Part shown: positions 35,637 to 43,594 of the stretch, piece by piece | How positions within the stretch are numbered: position 1 is the stretch's first letter | How the letters are laid out: every line of letters starts with the position of its first letter | Assembly (NCBI RefSeq): GCF_000308535.1 | Contig: NZ_BAFW01000098.1 | Coordinates: forward strand, 1 to 48,039 | Length of the DNA: 48,039 nt | Origin: Nocardia cerradoensis NBRC 101014 | Lineage (GTDB): Bacteria; Actinomycetota; Actinomycetes; Mycobacteriales; Mycobacteriaceae | Direction: 5' to 3' | The notes under the pieces: model-generated | Told to the model about the DNA's origin: nothing | What the model saw: only the letters and a program-made list of their open reading frames with translations | The model's database searches: none | Program-made: the position numbers and the translations under genes

Positions 35637-35735
35637 GGCGTCCGGATCGAGCGAGAGTCCCGAGGGCTGCGGTCGACTCCCTGATCCACTGCCCGCGGCG
35701 GGCCCTTCGTCACGGAGGGGCCCGCCGCGTCGTTT
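35637..35735 (+). ncRNA. Predicted iron-responsive small RNA (MrsI/ncRv11846-like)
   Basis: A stretch of about 100 nt from the predicted start (about 7 nt after the -10 box) to just beyond a strong hairpin. Nested stems are visible: GGATC (35644-35648) with GATCC (35683-35687), and inside it GAGTC (35655-35659) with GACTC (35675-35679), followed by the 12-bp terminator stem. It sits between the Rv1846c and Rv1847 equivalents on the strand of the latter, the position of the IdeR-regulated iron-sparing sRNA MrsI in M. tuberculosis. There is no ORF with a ribosome site in it. Transcript ends are estimates, and sequence identity to MrsI could not be tested. Confidence 0.65.
35694..35729 (+). terminator. 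Intrinsic-type terminator of the predicted sRNA
   Basis: CGCGGCGGGCCC (35694-35705) pairs perfectly with GGGCCCGCCGCG (35718-35729); three more pairs, one a wobble, can close the loop to six bases. It is followed by TCGTTTCC, a weak U-tract. Confidence 0.85.
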
Positions 35736-35789
35736 CCGAACGTCCGCACACGAATCCCGATGCGCCGGTGCGTGTTTCGCGGACATGGC

Positions 35790-35829
35790 GATGCCCGGCC
35801 CGCCGCACGGTGGCGGCGAACCGGGCATC
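35790..35829 (-). terminator. Terminator downstream of the metY-type gene
   Basis: GATGCCCGG (35790-35798) and CCGGGCATC (35821-35829) form a perfect 9-bp stem with an inner CCGCC/GGCGG stem. It lies 8 bp after the stop of the minus-strand gene. Confidence 0.8.
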
Positions 35830-35837
35830 GGTGAGAA

Positions 35838-37163
35838 CTAGTGCGTGGCGGCGAAACCGGTCCGCAGGTCGGCGAGGATGTCCTCGATCCCCTCGATGCC
35901 CACCGCGAGCCGGACCAGGCCCGGCGTCACACCCGCGGCCAGCTGCTCCTCGGGAGTCAACTGCGAATGCGTGGTCGAGGCCGGGTGGATGACCAGCGAC
36001 CGCACATCGCCGATATTGGCGACATGGCTGTGCAGGGTCAGCGCGTCGACGAACTTCTTGCCCGCGTCCACACCGCCCGCCAGTTCGAAGCCGACGATCG
36101 CGCTGGTGCCCTTGGGCGCCAGTTCGCGGCCGCGCTCGTACCACGGCGACGAGGGCAGACCCGCGTAGAAGACGCTGGTGACTTCCGGCCGCTCGGTGAG
36201 GAATTCAGCGACCGCCTGCGCGTTGGAGACGTGCCGCTCCACCCGCAGGCTCAGCGTCTCGAGACCCTGGGCGATCAGGAACGCGTTGAACGGCGCCACC
36301 GCGGAACCCAGGTCGCGCAGCAACTGCACCCGCGCCTTCAGCGCGTAGGCCGGCGCACCCAGATCGGCGAAGACCGCGCCGTGGTAGCTGGGATCCGGGG
36401 TGGTGAAGCCGGGGAAGCGCGAGTTGCCCTGCTCGTCGGTCACCGTCCAGTCGAACGTGCCACCGTCGACGATCACGCCGGCGATCGCCGCACCGTGGCC
36501 GCCGAGGTACTTCGTCGCCGAGTGCACAACGATGTCGGCACCGTGCTTCAGCGGCTGGATCAGATACGGGGTCGGCACGGTGTTGTCCACGATGAACGGC
36601 ACACCGGCGGCGTGCGCGACCTCGGCCAGGCCCGGCAGATCCAGGATGTGGTTCTGCGGGTTGGACACCGTCTCGCCGTAGATCGCCTTGGTGTTCGGGC
36701 GGATCGCGGCGCGCCACTGATCCAGATCGTCGGGATCTTCGACGAACGACACCTCGATGCCCAGCTTCGGCAGCGTGTAGTGGAACAGGTTGTAGGTGCC
36801 GCCGTAGAGGCGCGGACTCGACACGATGTGGTCACCGGCACCCGCGATGTTGAGGATCGCGAAGGTTTCGGCGGCCTGGCCCGAGGACAGCAGCAGCGCC
36901 GCCACGCCGCCCTCGAGGGCGGCGATGCGCTGCTCGACCGCGTCCTGGGTGGGGTTCATGATGCGGGTGTAGATGTTGCCGGGCTCGGCCAGACCGAACA
37001 GCGCCGCGGCGTGATCGGTGTCGCGGAAGGTGTAGGAGGTGGTCTGGTAGATGGGCAGCGCGCGAGCGTTGGTGGTGCCGTCGGGAATCTGGCCGACGTG
37101 AACCTGCTTGGTCTCGAAGCTCCAGTTCTGCGCCGGATCGTTCGGCTCGACGGAGTCGGTCAT
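35838..37163 (-). CDS. metY: O-acetylhomoserine sulfhydrylase (aminocarboxypropyltransferase)
   Basis: A 441-residue PLP enzyme of the Cys/Met metabolism family. It joins sulfide to O-acetylhomoserine to give homocysteine, in methionine synthesis. Features are ETKQVHVGQ at the start, TTSYTFRDTDHAAALFGL, YTRIMNPTQDAVEQRIAALEGG, LLLSSGQAAETFAILNIAGAGDHIVSS, the PLP-lysine motif VVHSATKYLGGHG and SLVIHPASTTHSQLT near the C-terminus. The ATG at 37163 follows TTGGAGC; the start at 37208 is rejected. It is apparently monocistronic. In mycobacteria the homologue is next to metA, so its place here differs. Confidence 0.94.
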   Translation of the reverse strand: MTDSVEPNDPAQNWSFETKQVHVGQIPDGTTNARALPIYQTTSYTFRDTDHAAALFGLAEPGNIYTRIMNPTQDAVEQRIAALEGGVAALLLSSGQAAETFAILNIAGAGDHIVSSPRLYGGTYNLFHYTLPKLGIEVSFVEDPDDLDQWRAAIRPNTKAIYGETVSNPQNHILDLPGLAEVAHAAGVPFIVDNTVPTPYLIQPLKHGADIVVHSATKYLGGHGAAIAGVIVDGGTFDWTVTDEQGNSRFPGFTTPDPSYHGAVFADLGAPAYALKARVQLLRDLGSAVAPFNAFLIAQGLETLSLRVERHVSNAQAVAEFLTERPEVTSVFYAGLPSSPWYERGRELAPKGTSAIVGFELAGGVDAGKKFVDALTLHSHVANIGDVRSLVIHPASTTHSQLTPEEQLAAGVTPGLVRLAVGIEGIEDILADLRTGFAATH

Positions 37164-37253
37164 GGGTTTCAGCTCCAAAAGGTGTAGATGGGATGGGTCG
37201 TCGCGCATGAGGCGGCGGTGCGCCGCCCCTTAGGATGCCCGATTCGCGAAGAA

Positions 37254-37796
37254 TCAGGCGGAAACTGTGGAGTTTTCCGACTCGGAAGTGATCAGTGTGG
37301 TCAGCACGGGCGTCGTCCCGGTGGAGATGTCGAGAACCGGGCAGTGGGCGTCCACGGCGGCCTGCAGTTCAGCGTAACGCTGCGCCGGCTCCGGGCCGTC
37401 GATATGCACCGTCACCCGGACCTGCTGGAAACCGGCGCGCACGGTGTCGTCGAGGCCGAAGAAGCCGCGCACGTCGAGATCGCCCTCGGCGTCGATGCGC
37501 AGATCGTCGACGACGATGCCCAGCCGCTGCGCCCAGAACCGGTAGGTCACCACCTGACAGGAGATCAGCGCCGCGAGATAGAACTCGACCGGGTTGGGTG
37601 CCGTACCCGCGCCGCCCAGCGCGGCCGGCTCGTCCACCCGGACCGTGTAGGTGCCGGCCGTGACGGCGCTGCCGACGGCGCCCTCCGCGATTCCGGCGGC
37701 GGAGAACAGGACCTGCGCCTTCGCCGGATCGCCGGCCACGGCCTGTGCGGTGGCGTCGACGATGTCGTTGAGCGGAGTGTCCGATGCGGCTGTCAT
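37254..37796 (-). CDS. OsmC-family protein
   Basis: A 180-residue protein of the OsmC/Ohr superfamily. The central helix LISCQVVTYRFWAQRLGIVVDDLRIDAEGDLDVRG (about 80-115) carries one of the two cysteines, and the second is in AAVDAHCPVLDIS (about 155). Two cysteines at these places are the peroxidatic pair of organic hydroperoxide-reducing members. The ATG at 37796 is used. It lies 91 bp upstream of the metY-type gene on the same strand and might share its transcript. Confidence 0.85.
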   Translation of the reverse strand: MTAASDTPLNDIVDATAQAVAGDPAKAQVLFSAAGIAEGAVGSAVTAGTYTVRVDEPAALGGAGTAPNPVEFYLAALISCQVVTYRFWAQRLGIVVDDLRIDAEGDLDVRGFFGLDDTVRAGFQQVRVTVHIDGPEPAQRYAELQAAVDAHCPVLDISTGTTPVLTTLITSESENSTVSA

Positions 37797-38010
37797 GGCC
37801 GCCACGGTAGGGCCGCGCGGATGCGGGAGCGAGGGTTGCGTTCGCCGTGATCACAACCGTAGCCGGATCGCTGTGAGTGCGTATACCCCTGCGGTACAAC
37901 GATTTTCACATGTTATCACCAGGTGTGCTGCCCGATTACCGGGCCCGTGCGCGCCCGGGCGTGCGGCACCGCCGTACCGGGCGGTACTCAGGTGGTGTAA
38001 GTGTTTTTCT

Positions 38011-38469
38011 ATGACACAGCACGACCGATTCGAGGCTCGTTCCCTGGCGGATGTCACGCCCGAGCAGATGACCCGCTACAGCGAGGGGACCTTCACCGAC
38101 CTCATCGGTCTGAAGTACACCGAGGTCGGGCCCGATCGCGTGGTCGGGGAGTGGGTGGTCTCGCCGCAGCTGCACCAGCCCGCAGGCATCGTCAACGGCG
38201 GGGTGTACTGCACGATCATCGAAACCCTGGCCAGTGTCGGCGGCGGCGTCTGGTTCGGCGACCGCGGGCATGTGGTCGGCGTCAACAACAACACCGACTT
38301 CCTGCGCGCGGTCCGCGAGGGCAGCCTGCGCGGTGTCGCCACCCCGATTCACCAGGGCCGATCGCAGCAGCTGTGGCAGGTGCAGATCACCGACGAGCAG
38401 GACCGGGTGGTCGCGCGCGGGCAGGTTCGGCTGCAGAACCTCACCGCGCAGGGTGCGGCCGAGAGCTAG
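38011..38469 (+). CDS. PaaI-family hotdog thioesterase (Rv1847-like)
   Basis: A 152-residue single hotdog-domain protein. It has the family marks [25 protein letters not shown], with the catalytic-region Asn-Gly-Gly, and [17 protein letters not shown], then [24 protein letters not shown]. The likely reaction is hydrolysis of an aromatic or hydroxyacyl-CoA. It precedes ureA in the same direction, as Rv1847 does in mycobacteria. The ribosome site is weak (AAGTG) ahead of the ATG at 38011. The 214 bases upstream hold no gene, only its promoter region. Confidence 0.88.
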   Translation: MTQHDRFEARSLADVTPEQMTRYSEGTFTDLIGLKYTEVGPDRVVGEWVVSPQLHQPAGIVNGGVYCTIIETLASVGGGVWFGDRGHVVGVNNNTDFLRAVREGSLRGVATPIHQGRSQQLWQVQITDEQDRVVARGQVRLQNLTAQGAAES

Positions 38470-38563
38470 CGCCGAAGCCGAGCGCCGACCCGACGACGAG
38501 CGCAGCCGGTACGGCCGTGCCAAGATATCGAGCACCGTACGCCCGAGCAGCGGAGGAGGCGAT

Positions 38564-38866
38564 GTGCGTCTGTCACCGCACGAGCAGGAGCGGCTGATGC
38601 TCAGCTACGCGGCCGAACTGGCGCGGCGGCGGCAGGCGCGCGGGCTGAAACTCAACCATCCCGAAGCCGTGGCGATCATCACCGACCACGTCCTGGAGGG
38701 CGCCCGCGACGGCCGCACCGTCGCCGAGTTGATGTCCTCGGGCCGCGCCGTGCTCACCCGCGACGACGTGATGGCGGGTGTGCCGGAGATGATCCCCGAC
38801 GTCCAGGTCGAGGCCACCTTTCCCGACGGCACGAAACTGGTGACCGTGCATCACCCGATCGGCTGA
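38564..38866 (+). CDS. ureA: Urease gamma subunit
   Basis: A 100-residue protein, exactly the family length. It reads [38 protein letters not shown], then [32 protein letters not shown], which is typical UreA. The GTG at 38564 follows CGGAGGAGG and gives the standard N-terminus. First of three urease structural genes, 9 bp before ureB. Confidence 0.97.
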   Translation: MRLSPHEQERLMLSYAAELARRRQARGLKLNHPEAVAIITDHVLEGARDGRTVAELMSSGRAVLTRDDVMAGVPEMIPDVQVEATFPDGTKLVTVHHPIG

Positions 38867-38875
38867 GGGGCACCG

Positions 38876-39262
38876 ATGAGTGCGATATCCGCCGGGAGCG
38901 GCCACGGCCCGGTGCCGGGAGAGTATCTGCTCGCCGCCGGCCCCATCGAGATCAACGCCGGCGCCGACCGGATCGAACTCGAGGTGGTCAACACCGGCGA
39001 CCGGCCGGTGCAGGTGGGCAGTCATGTGCACTTCCCGCAGGCCAACACCGCGCTCGACTTCGACCGGATCGCGGCACACGGCCGCCGCCTCGACATCCCG
39101 GCGGGGACGGCCGTGCGCTTCGAACCCGGTCTGGCGCAGCGTGTTTCGCTGGTGCCGCTGGGCGGCAGCCGCGAGGTGTACGGGATCGGCCCGGATGCGC
39201 CGGGCCCGCTCGGCCCGGTGACGAACCGGCCCGGCGAGACGGACGGAAGGCCGGTCGACTGA
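38876..39262 (+). CDS. ureB: Urease beta subunit
   Basis: A 128-residue protein. It has [62 protein letters not shown] and [15 protein letters not shown], all standard for UreB, with a slightly longer N-terminus and an extra tail of about 15 residues (GETDGRPVD). Its stop shares one base with the ureC start (TGATG), so translation is coupled. Confidence 0.97.
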   Translation: MSAISAGSGHGPVPGEYLLAAGPIEINAGADRIELEVVNTGDRPVQVGSHVHFPQANTALDFDRIAAHGRRLDIPAGTAVRFEPGLAQRVSLVPLGGSREVYGIGPDAPGPLGPVTNRPGETDGRPVD

Positions 39263-40983
39263 TGGCGGAACTGTCCCGCGCTCATTACGCCACCCTCTTC
39301 GGCCCCACGGTCGGGGATCGAATTCGCCTGGCCGACACCGATCTTCTGATCGAGATCACCGAAGACCGCTGCGGCGGCCCCGGCCTGGCCGGTGACGAGG
39401 CCGTCTTCGGCGGCGGCAAGGTCTTGCGCGAATCGATGGGCCAAGCTCGCGCCACCCGCGCCGAGGGCACCCCGGACACCGTGATCACCGGGGCGGTGAT
39501 CGTGGACTACTGGGGAATCATCAAGGCCGACATCGGTATTCGTGACGGCCGCATCTGCGCGATCGGCAAGGCCGGTAATCCGGAAACCATGGACGGCGTG
39601 CATCCGGATCTGGTGGTGGGCCCGTCGACGGAGATCATCGCCGGCAACGGCCGCATCCTCACCGCCGGCGCGATCGACTGCCACGTGCACTTCATCTGCC
39701 CGCAGTTGCTCGACGAGGCGCTCGGCGGCGGTATCACCACCCTGATCGGCGGCGGAACCGGGCCGGCCGAGGGCTCCAAGGCCACCACGGTCACTCCCGG
39801 TGCCTGGCATCTGGGCCGCATGCTGGAGGCCACCGACGGCTGGCCGGTCAACATCCTGCTGCTGGGCAAGGGTAATACCGTGCGTCCCGAGGCTATGTGG
39901 GAGCAATTGCGCGGCGGCGCGGGCGGATTCAAGCTGCACGAGGACTGGGGCACCACCCCGGCGGCGATCGATGCCTGCCTGCGGGTGGCCGATGCCGCCG
40001 GAGTCCAGGTCGCGCTGCATTCCGATACGCTCAACGAGGCCGGATTCGTGGAGGACACCCTCGCCGCGATCGCCGGGCGGGCCATCCACTCGTATCACAC
40101 CGAGGGCGCCGGCGGCGGGCACGCGCCGGATATCATCACCGTCGCCTCGCACCCGAATGTGATGCCCAGCTCGACCAATCCGACTCGCCCGCATACGGTC
40201 AACACGCTCGACGAACATCTGGACATGTTGATGGTGTGTCACCATCTCAATCCGGCCGTGCCCGAGGATCTCGCCTTCGCCGAGAGCCGGATCCGGCCCT
40301 CCACCATCGCCGCCGAGGACCTGCTGCACGATCTGGGCGCGATCTCGATGATCGGCTCCGATTCCCAGGCGATGGGCCGCATCGGGGAAGTGGTCATGCG
40401 GACCTGGCAGACGGCGCACATGATGAAACGCCGCCGCGGCGCACTGCCCGGTGACGGGGCCGCCGACAACCATCGGGTGCGCCGCTATATCGCGAAATAC
40501 ACGATCTGCCCGGCGGTGACGCACGGCCTCGACCACGAGATCGGGTCGGTGGAAGTCGGCAAATTGGCCGATCTGGTGCTGTGGGAGCCGGCCTTCTTCG
40601 GCGTGCGCCCGCACGCGGTGCTCAAGGGCGGCGCGATCGCCTGGGCCGCGATGGGCGATGCCAACGCCTCGATCCCGACCCCGCAGCCGGTGCTGCCGCG
40701 GCCGATGTTCGGCGCCGCGCCGGTGGTGGCGGCGGGCACGTCGCTGCATTTCGTCTCCCCGCAGGCCGTCGAGGACGGACTCGCCGAGCGGCTGCAGGTT
40801 CGCCGCAGGCTCGTGCCGGTGGCCGATGTGCGCCGCCGGACCAAGAGCGATCTGCCGCTCAACGACGCGATGCCGCGCATCGAGGTGGAACCGGACACCT
40901 TCACCGTGCGCATCGACGGCGAGGTGTGGGATCAGCAGCCGGCCGCCGAGCTGCCGATGGCGCAGCGCTACTTCCTGTTCTGA
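39262..40983 (+). CDS. ureC: Urease alpha subunit (catalytic, nickel)
   Basis: A 573-residue amidohydrolase that hydrolyses urea to ammonia and carbamate. The two-nickel site is complete: His141 and His143 (CHVHF), carbamylated Lys224 ([10 protein letters not shown]), His253 (ALHSD), His279 ([11 protein letters not shown]) and Asp367 (GSDSQAM). The flap has CHH at 326-328. It starts at the ATG that overlaps ureB by one base. The maturation genes ureF, ureG and ureD that follow in M. tuberculosis are absent: the next gene is an unrelated methyltransferase. Activity therefore needs accessory genes elsewhere in the genome. Confidence 0.98.
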   Translation: MAELSRAHYATLFGPTVGDRIRLADTDLLIEITEDRCGGPGLAGDEAVFGGGKVLRESMGQARATRAEGTPDTVITGAVIVDYWGIIKADIGIRDGRICAIGKAGNPETMDGVHPDLVVGPSTEIIAGNGRILTAGAIDCHVHFICPQLLDEALGGGITTLIGGGTGPAEGSKATTVTPGAWHLGRMLEATDGWPVNILLLGKGNTVRPEAMWEQLRGGAGGFKLHEDWGTTPAAIDACLRVADAAGVQVALHSDTLNEAGFVEDTLAAIAGRAIHSYHTEGAGGGHAPDIITVASHPNVMPSSTNPTRPHTVNTLDEHLDMLMVCHHLNPAVPEDLAFAESRIRPSTIAAEDLLHDLGAISMIGSDSQAMGRIGEVVMRTWQTAHMMKRRRGALPGDGAADNHRVRRYIAKYTICPAVTHGLDHEIGSVEVGKLADLVLWEPAFFGVRPHAVLKGGAIAWAAMGDANASIPTPQPVLPRPMFGAAPVVAAGTSLHFVSPQAVEDGLAERLQVRRRLVPVADVRRRTKSDLPLNDAMPRIEVEPDTFTVRIDGEVWDQQPAAELPMAQRYFLF

Positions 40984-41051
40984 ACCTCGCCCTGCCGCCG
41001 GGCCCGTGGGCGGCGCTGCGCCGGTGCGGTCGCGGTGGCACACTGGCCGAT

Positions 41052-41714
41052 ATGACGAATGCCGAATGGGGCGCGGTCGATCGCTATGTCGTGGACACTC
41101 TGATCGGAGACGCCGATTCCGATGTGGCGCAGGCGAATTCCGAGGCGGGCCTGCCGCCCATCGACGTCTCGCCGGCGCAGGGCAAATTCCTGTATCTGCT
41201 CGCGCTGTCGGCCGGGGCGCGGCGTGTCCTCGAGATCGGCACGCTCGGCGGGTTCAGCACCCTGTGGCTGGCGCGCGCGGTGGGACCGCAGGGCAGCGTC
41301 GTGACGCTGGAATACGATCCGCACCACGCCGAGGTGGCCCGCGCCAACCTCGATCGCAAGGGTGTGGGGGAGCGGGTGGAGATCCGGGTCGGCGCGGCGC
41401 TGGACACCTTGCCGGGAGTCGCCGAGGATCACGGTGAGCCCTTCGACCTGGTCTTCATCGATGCCGACAAGGTCAACAACGCCAACTATGTGCGGTGGGC
41501 CCTACGGCTGACCCGGCCCGGTTCGGTGATCATCGTCGACAATGTCGTGCGCCGCGGCGCCCTGGCCGACGGCGATCCCGGCGACCCCGCGGTCCGCGGG
41601 GCCCGGGAAGCGCTGGGACTGCTCGCCGACGAGCCGCGGCTCGAGGCCACCGTGCTGCAGACGGTGGGCAGTAAGGGGTGGGACGGATTCGCCTACGCCG
41701 TGGTCACCGGCTGA
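41052..41714 (+). CDS. O-methyltransferase (caffeoyl-CoA/catechol type)
   Basis: A 220-residue class I methyltransferase. It has VSPAQGKFLYLLALSAGARRVLEIGTLGGFSTLWLA (motif I), VVTLEYDPHHAEVA, FDLVFIDADKVNNANYVRWAL and GSVIIVDNVVRRGAL; the Asp residues in the last two coordinate a divalent metal in this family. The substrate is probably a catechol-like phenol (family inference). The ATG at 41052 lies 68 bp after ureC. The 3' end overlaps the opposing PadR-type gene by 11 bp. Confidence 0.92.
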   Translation: MTNAEWGAVDRYVVDTLIGDADSDVAQANSEAGLPPIDVSPAQGKFLYLLALSAGARRVLEIGTLGGFSTLWLARAVGPQGSVVTLEYDPHHAEVARANLDRKGVGERVEIRVGAALDTLPGVAEDHGEPFDLVFIDADKVNNANYVRWALRLTRPGSVIIVDNVVRRGALADGDPGDPAVRGAREALGLLADEPRLEATVLQTVGSKGWDGFAYAVVTG

Positions 41715-42273
41715 CCGGCGCCGAGTCGCCGGGCCCGACCCGGTCGGGGCGGTCGGCCAGTTCGGTCCAGAAATCCACGTACGCCTGTTCGTGGCCGATG
41801 CCGAGTTCCAGGATGCGGGAACGGGATTGGGCGCGCACGGTGTCGGCCGGGTCGATCTCGGCGTGCAGGGCGCGGTAGCGGTCGAGCCAGCGGCGGTGCT
41901 CGGCGGCCTGGCGGCGCGCGAGGGCGACCACATCCTCGGGTGCGCCGAGATCGGCGAAGAACAGTTTCACCTGTGCCGGATCACGCGTCTCCGGCGGCGG
42001 ACACCCCGGATCGGCCAGCCAGGCGCGTAACGCCTCGCGTCCGGCGTCGGTGAGCTGGAATACCCGGCGTCGGCGGCCGGTCTCCTCGGCGTCCTCGTGC
42101 AGCAGCCCGCGCTCGGCCAGCCGGGCCGGAATGCGGTAGAGCTGCGCATGCGGGACCGGCCAGAAGTAGTCGACGCTCTCCTCCATGCGCGCTTTGAGTT
42201 CGTAGGGGGTGAGCGGGCCGTGCCGGGCGATGAGCCCGAGCACGATGTGGTCCTGCGCTCCCAGATCCGCCAT
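41704..42273 (-). CDS. PadR-family transcriptional regulator
   Basis: A protein of about 189 residues. The PadR winged helix is at about 3-80 (QDHIVLGLIARHGPLTPYELKARMEESVDYFWPVPHAQLYRIPARLAERGLL, then RVFQLTDAGREAL), followed by a Vir-type C-terminal helical domain (about 95-180; LARRQAAEHRRWLDRYRAL). The ATG at 42273 is preferred over the GTG at 42297, but neither has a strong ribosome site. Divergent from an NTF2-fold gene; dyads in the gap suggest that it represses that gene and itself. Confidence 0.9.
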   Translation of the reverse strand: MADLGAQDHIVLGLIARHGPLTPYELKARMEESVDYFWPVPHAQLYRIPARLAERGLLHEDAEETGRRRRVFQLTDAGREALRAWLADPGCPPPETRDPAQVKLFFADLGAPEDVVALARRQAAEHRRWLDRYRALHAEIDPADTVRAQSRSRILELGIGHEQAYVDFWTELADRPDRVGPGDSAPVSR

Positions 42274-42324
42274 GGTCGTCAGCTTTCGGTTCGGCACGTC
42301 TCGATTCGGAACGGCATTGACACG

Positions 42325-42376
42325 GTCTCACTGAGACTATAGCTTCATATCCGTAATACCGTATCAATGAGACTAT
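42325..42376. promoter_or_regulatory. Candidate PadR operators between divergent genes
   Basis: GTCTCACTGAGAC (42325-42337) is a 13-bp dyad, and TGAGACTAT occurs twice in direct orientation (42332-42340 and 42368-42376), 36 bp apart. One copy is near the padR start, the other just before the NTF2-fold gene. Confidence 0.65.
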
Positions 42377-42386
42377 TGGAGTGAAT

Positions 42387-42785
42387 ATGCGCGCATACGG
42401 AATCGAACTCTTCGACCGGTGGACGGCGATGTGGAACGGGGAACTCGAGCTCGCGAGCCGAATCATGGCCCCGCGCTTCACACTTCGCTATGCCCAGCCG
42501 GGCGCCGAGGCCTACGACGCCATCCACGATCCGGAGACCTTCGCGCGGCAGATCGCGGCCTTCCGCGCGGCCGCGCCCGGTCAGCGATTCGAAACCCAGG
42601 GCGAGGCGGTCGTCGAGATCGACGACCGCCGTACCGGGACCGTGGCGCGGCCCTACGGTTCGCGCCGACCGGTCGCGGACGGTGAGATCGCCGTGAGCGG
42701 CACCGATATCCTGCGCGTCGAGGACGGGCTGATCGTGGAGGTCTGGTCGGTCTCCGGGGGGATCCAGGGCCGGTCGTACTACTGA
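42387..42785 (+). CDS. NTF2/SnoaL-fold protein
   Basis: A 132-residue cytoplasmic protein. It starts MRAYGIELFDRWTAMWNGELELASRIMAPRFTLRYAQPGAEAYDAIHDPETFARQI, a SnoaL-type arrangement, and ends in DILRVEDGLIVEVWSVSGGIQGRSYY. The ATG at 42387 follows TTGGAG at proper spacing, whereas the GTG at 42381 would overlap that site. It is probably the target of the divergent PadR protein. Substrate unknown; a polyketide-like or aromatic ligand is possible. Confidence 0.8.
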   Translation: MRAYGIELFDRWTAMWNGELELASRIMAPRFTLRYAQPGAEAYDAIHDPETFARQIAAFRAAAPGQRFETQGEAVVEIDDRRTGTVARPYGSRRPVADGEIAVSGTDILRVEDGLIVEVWSVSGGIQGRSYY

Positions 42786-43510
42786 GCTCCGCGCCGGCCG
42801 TGGCGTGCGGCGAAACCGTCGCACATCGCCGCCAGGCCTGAATGCAATTGCCGCACCGGATCGAGTAGATCGCCGAGTCCGGTGCCTTCCAGGGGCGCCA
42901 GCGCGGGCGGGCTCGGCCAGCGCGGGGTGCCCTCGAGAAGTGCCGTCAGACCGGAGGATTCGTCGTGCTCGTCCTCGCGGGCGGCCAGGATGGTGGCGCT
43001 GACCTGCTGGAGAGCGATGCCGGCGATATAACTCCAGACCTCGAGGGCCATCGCGGTGGCTTCGCGGCGATCGTCGGTCAGTTCGAGCAGGCCTTCGGTC
43101 AGCCAGCCCAGGCACGCGAGGCTGTGCGGGCCGAAGTTGTAGCGCGGCACGGCGAAGGTGAACAGCACCCATGGATGTAGCCGGTAGAGCTGCCAGTCGA
43201 TATCGGCGGCCGCGCGTACCCGGTCACGCCAGGTCCAGCCCGCTTCCGGCGCGGGGTAGGGGTAGCGGCGCGCGACCTCGTCGGTCATATCGGCCAGCAG
43301 TGCGTCCTTGTTCGGTACGTGCCGATACAGCGACATCGCGCCCACGCCCATTCGCTCGGCGATGCGGCGCATGGACAATCCGTCGATGCCGTCCGCATCC
43401 GCCAGTGCGATGGCGGTGTCGACGATCGCCGCCCGCGTCAGCCGCTCGGGCTGAGACGGGCCCGGGGAGCCCGAAGGCGCAGGTGAGGCTGGGTGGGAAG
43501 GTTTCGGCAT
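42779..43510 (-). CDS. TetR-family transcriptional regulator (TetR_C large group)
   Basis: A 243-residue protein. A Pro/Ser-rich stretch (about 1-20) precedes the helix-turn-helix (about 22-68: RAAIVDTAIALADADGIDGLSMRRIAERMGVGAMSLYRHVPNKDALL). The C-terminal part (about 85-215) has WRDRVRAAADIDWQLYRLHPWVL, like the TetR/TetR_C group that controls drug exporters. It is divergent from an MFS exporter, with dyads in the 84-bp gap, so it should repress the exporter. It overlaps the 3' end of the convergent NTF2-fold gene by 7 bp. Confidence 0.92.
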   Translation of the reverse strand: MPKPSHPASPAPSGSPGPSQPERLTRAAIVDTAIALADADGIDGLSMRRIAERMGVGAMSLYRHVPNKDALLADMTDEVARRYPYPAPEAGWTWRDRVRAAADIDWQLYRLHPWVLFTFAVPRYNFGPHSLACLGWLTEGLLELTDDRREATAMALEVWSYIAGIALQQVSATILAAREDEHDESSGLTALLEGTPRWPSPPALAPLEGTGLGDLLDPVRQLHSGLAAMCDGFAARHGRRGAQ

Positions 43511-43540
43511 CGAAACTCGCTTTCCTTTCTGCGGCTGGAT

Positions 43541-43575
43541 GCGTACGCTGTACCCCGGTCGCGTACGACGTACGC
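43541..43575. promoter_or_regulatory. TetR operator pair upstream of the MFS exporter
   Basis: GCGTACGACGTACGC (43561-43575) is a perfect 7+1+7 dyad. A second site, GCGTACGCTGTACCC (43541-43555), shares the left half exactly and part of the right half, centred 20 bp away. Both lie between the divergent starts at 43510 and 43595. Confidence 0.82.
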
Positions 43576-43594
43576 ACGAGATGAAGGATAGGTG

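Noticed and set aside
37164..37253. SAM riboswitch or attenuator before the metY-type gene
   Set aside because: The leader between the OsmC and metY-type genes is too short and shows no known motif.
39022..41043. 673-codon open frame antisense to ureB/ureC
   Set aside because: Shadow of the urease genes.
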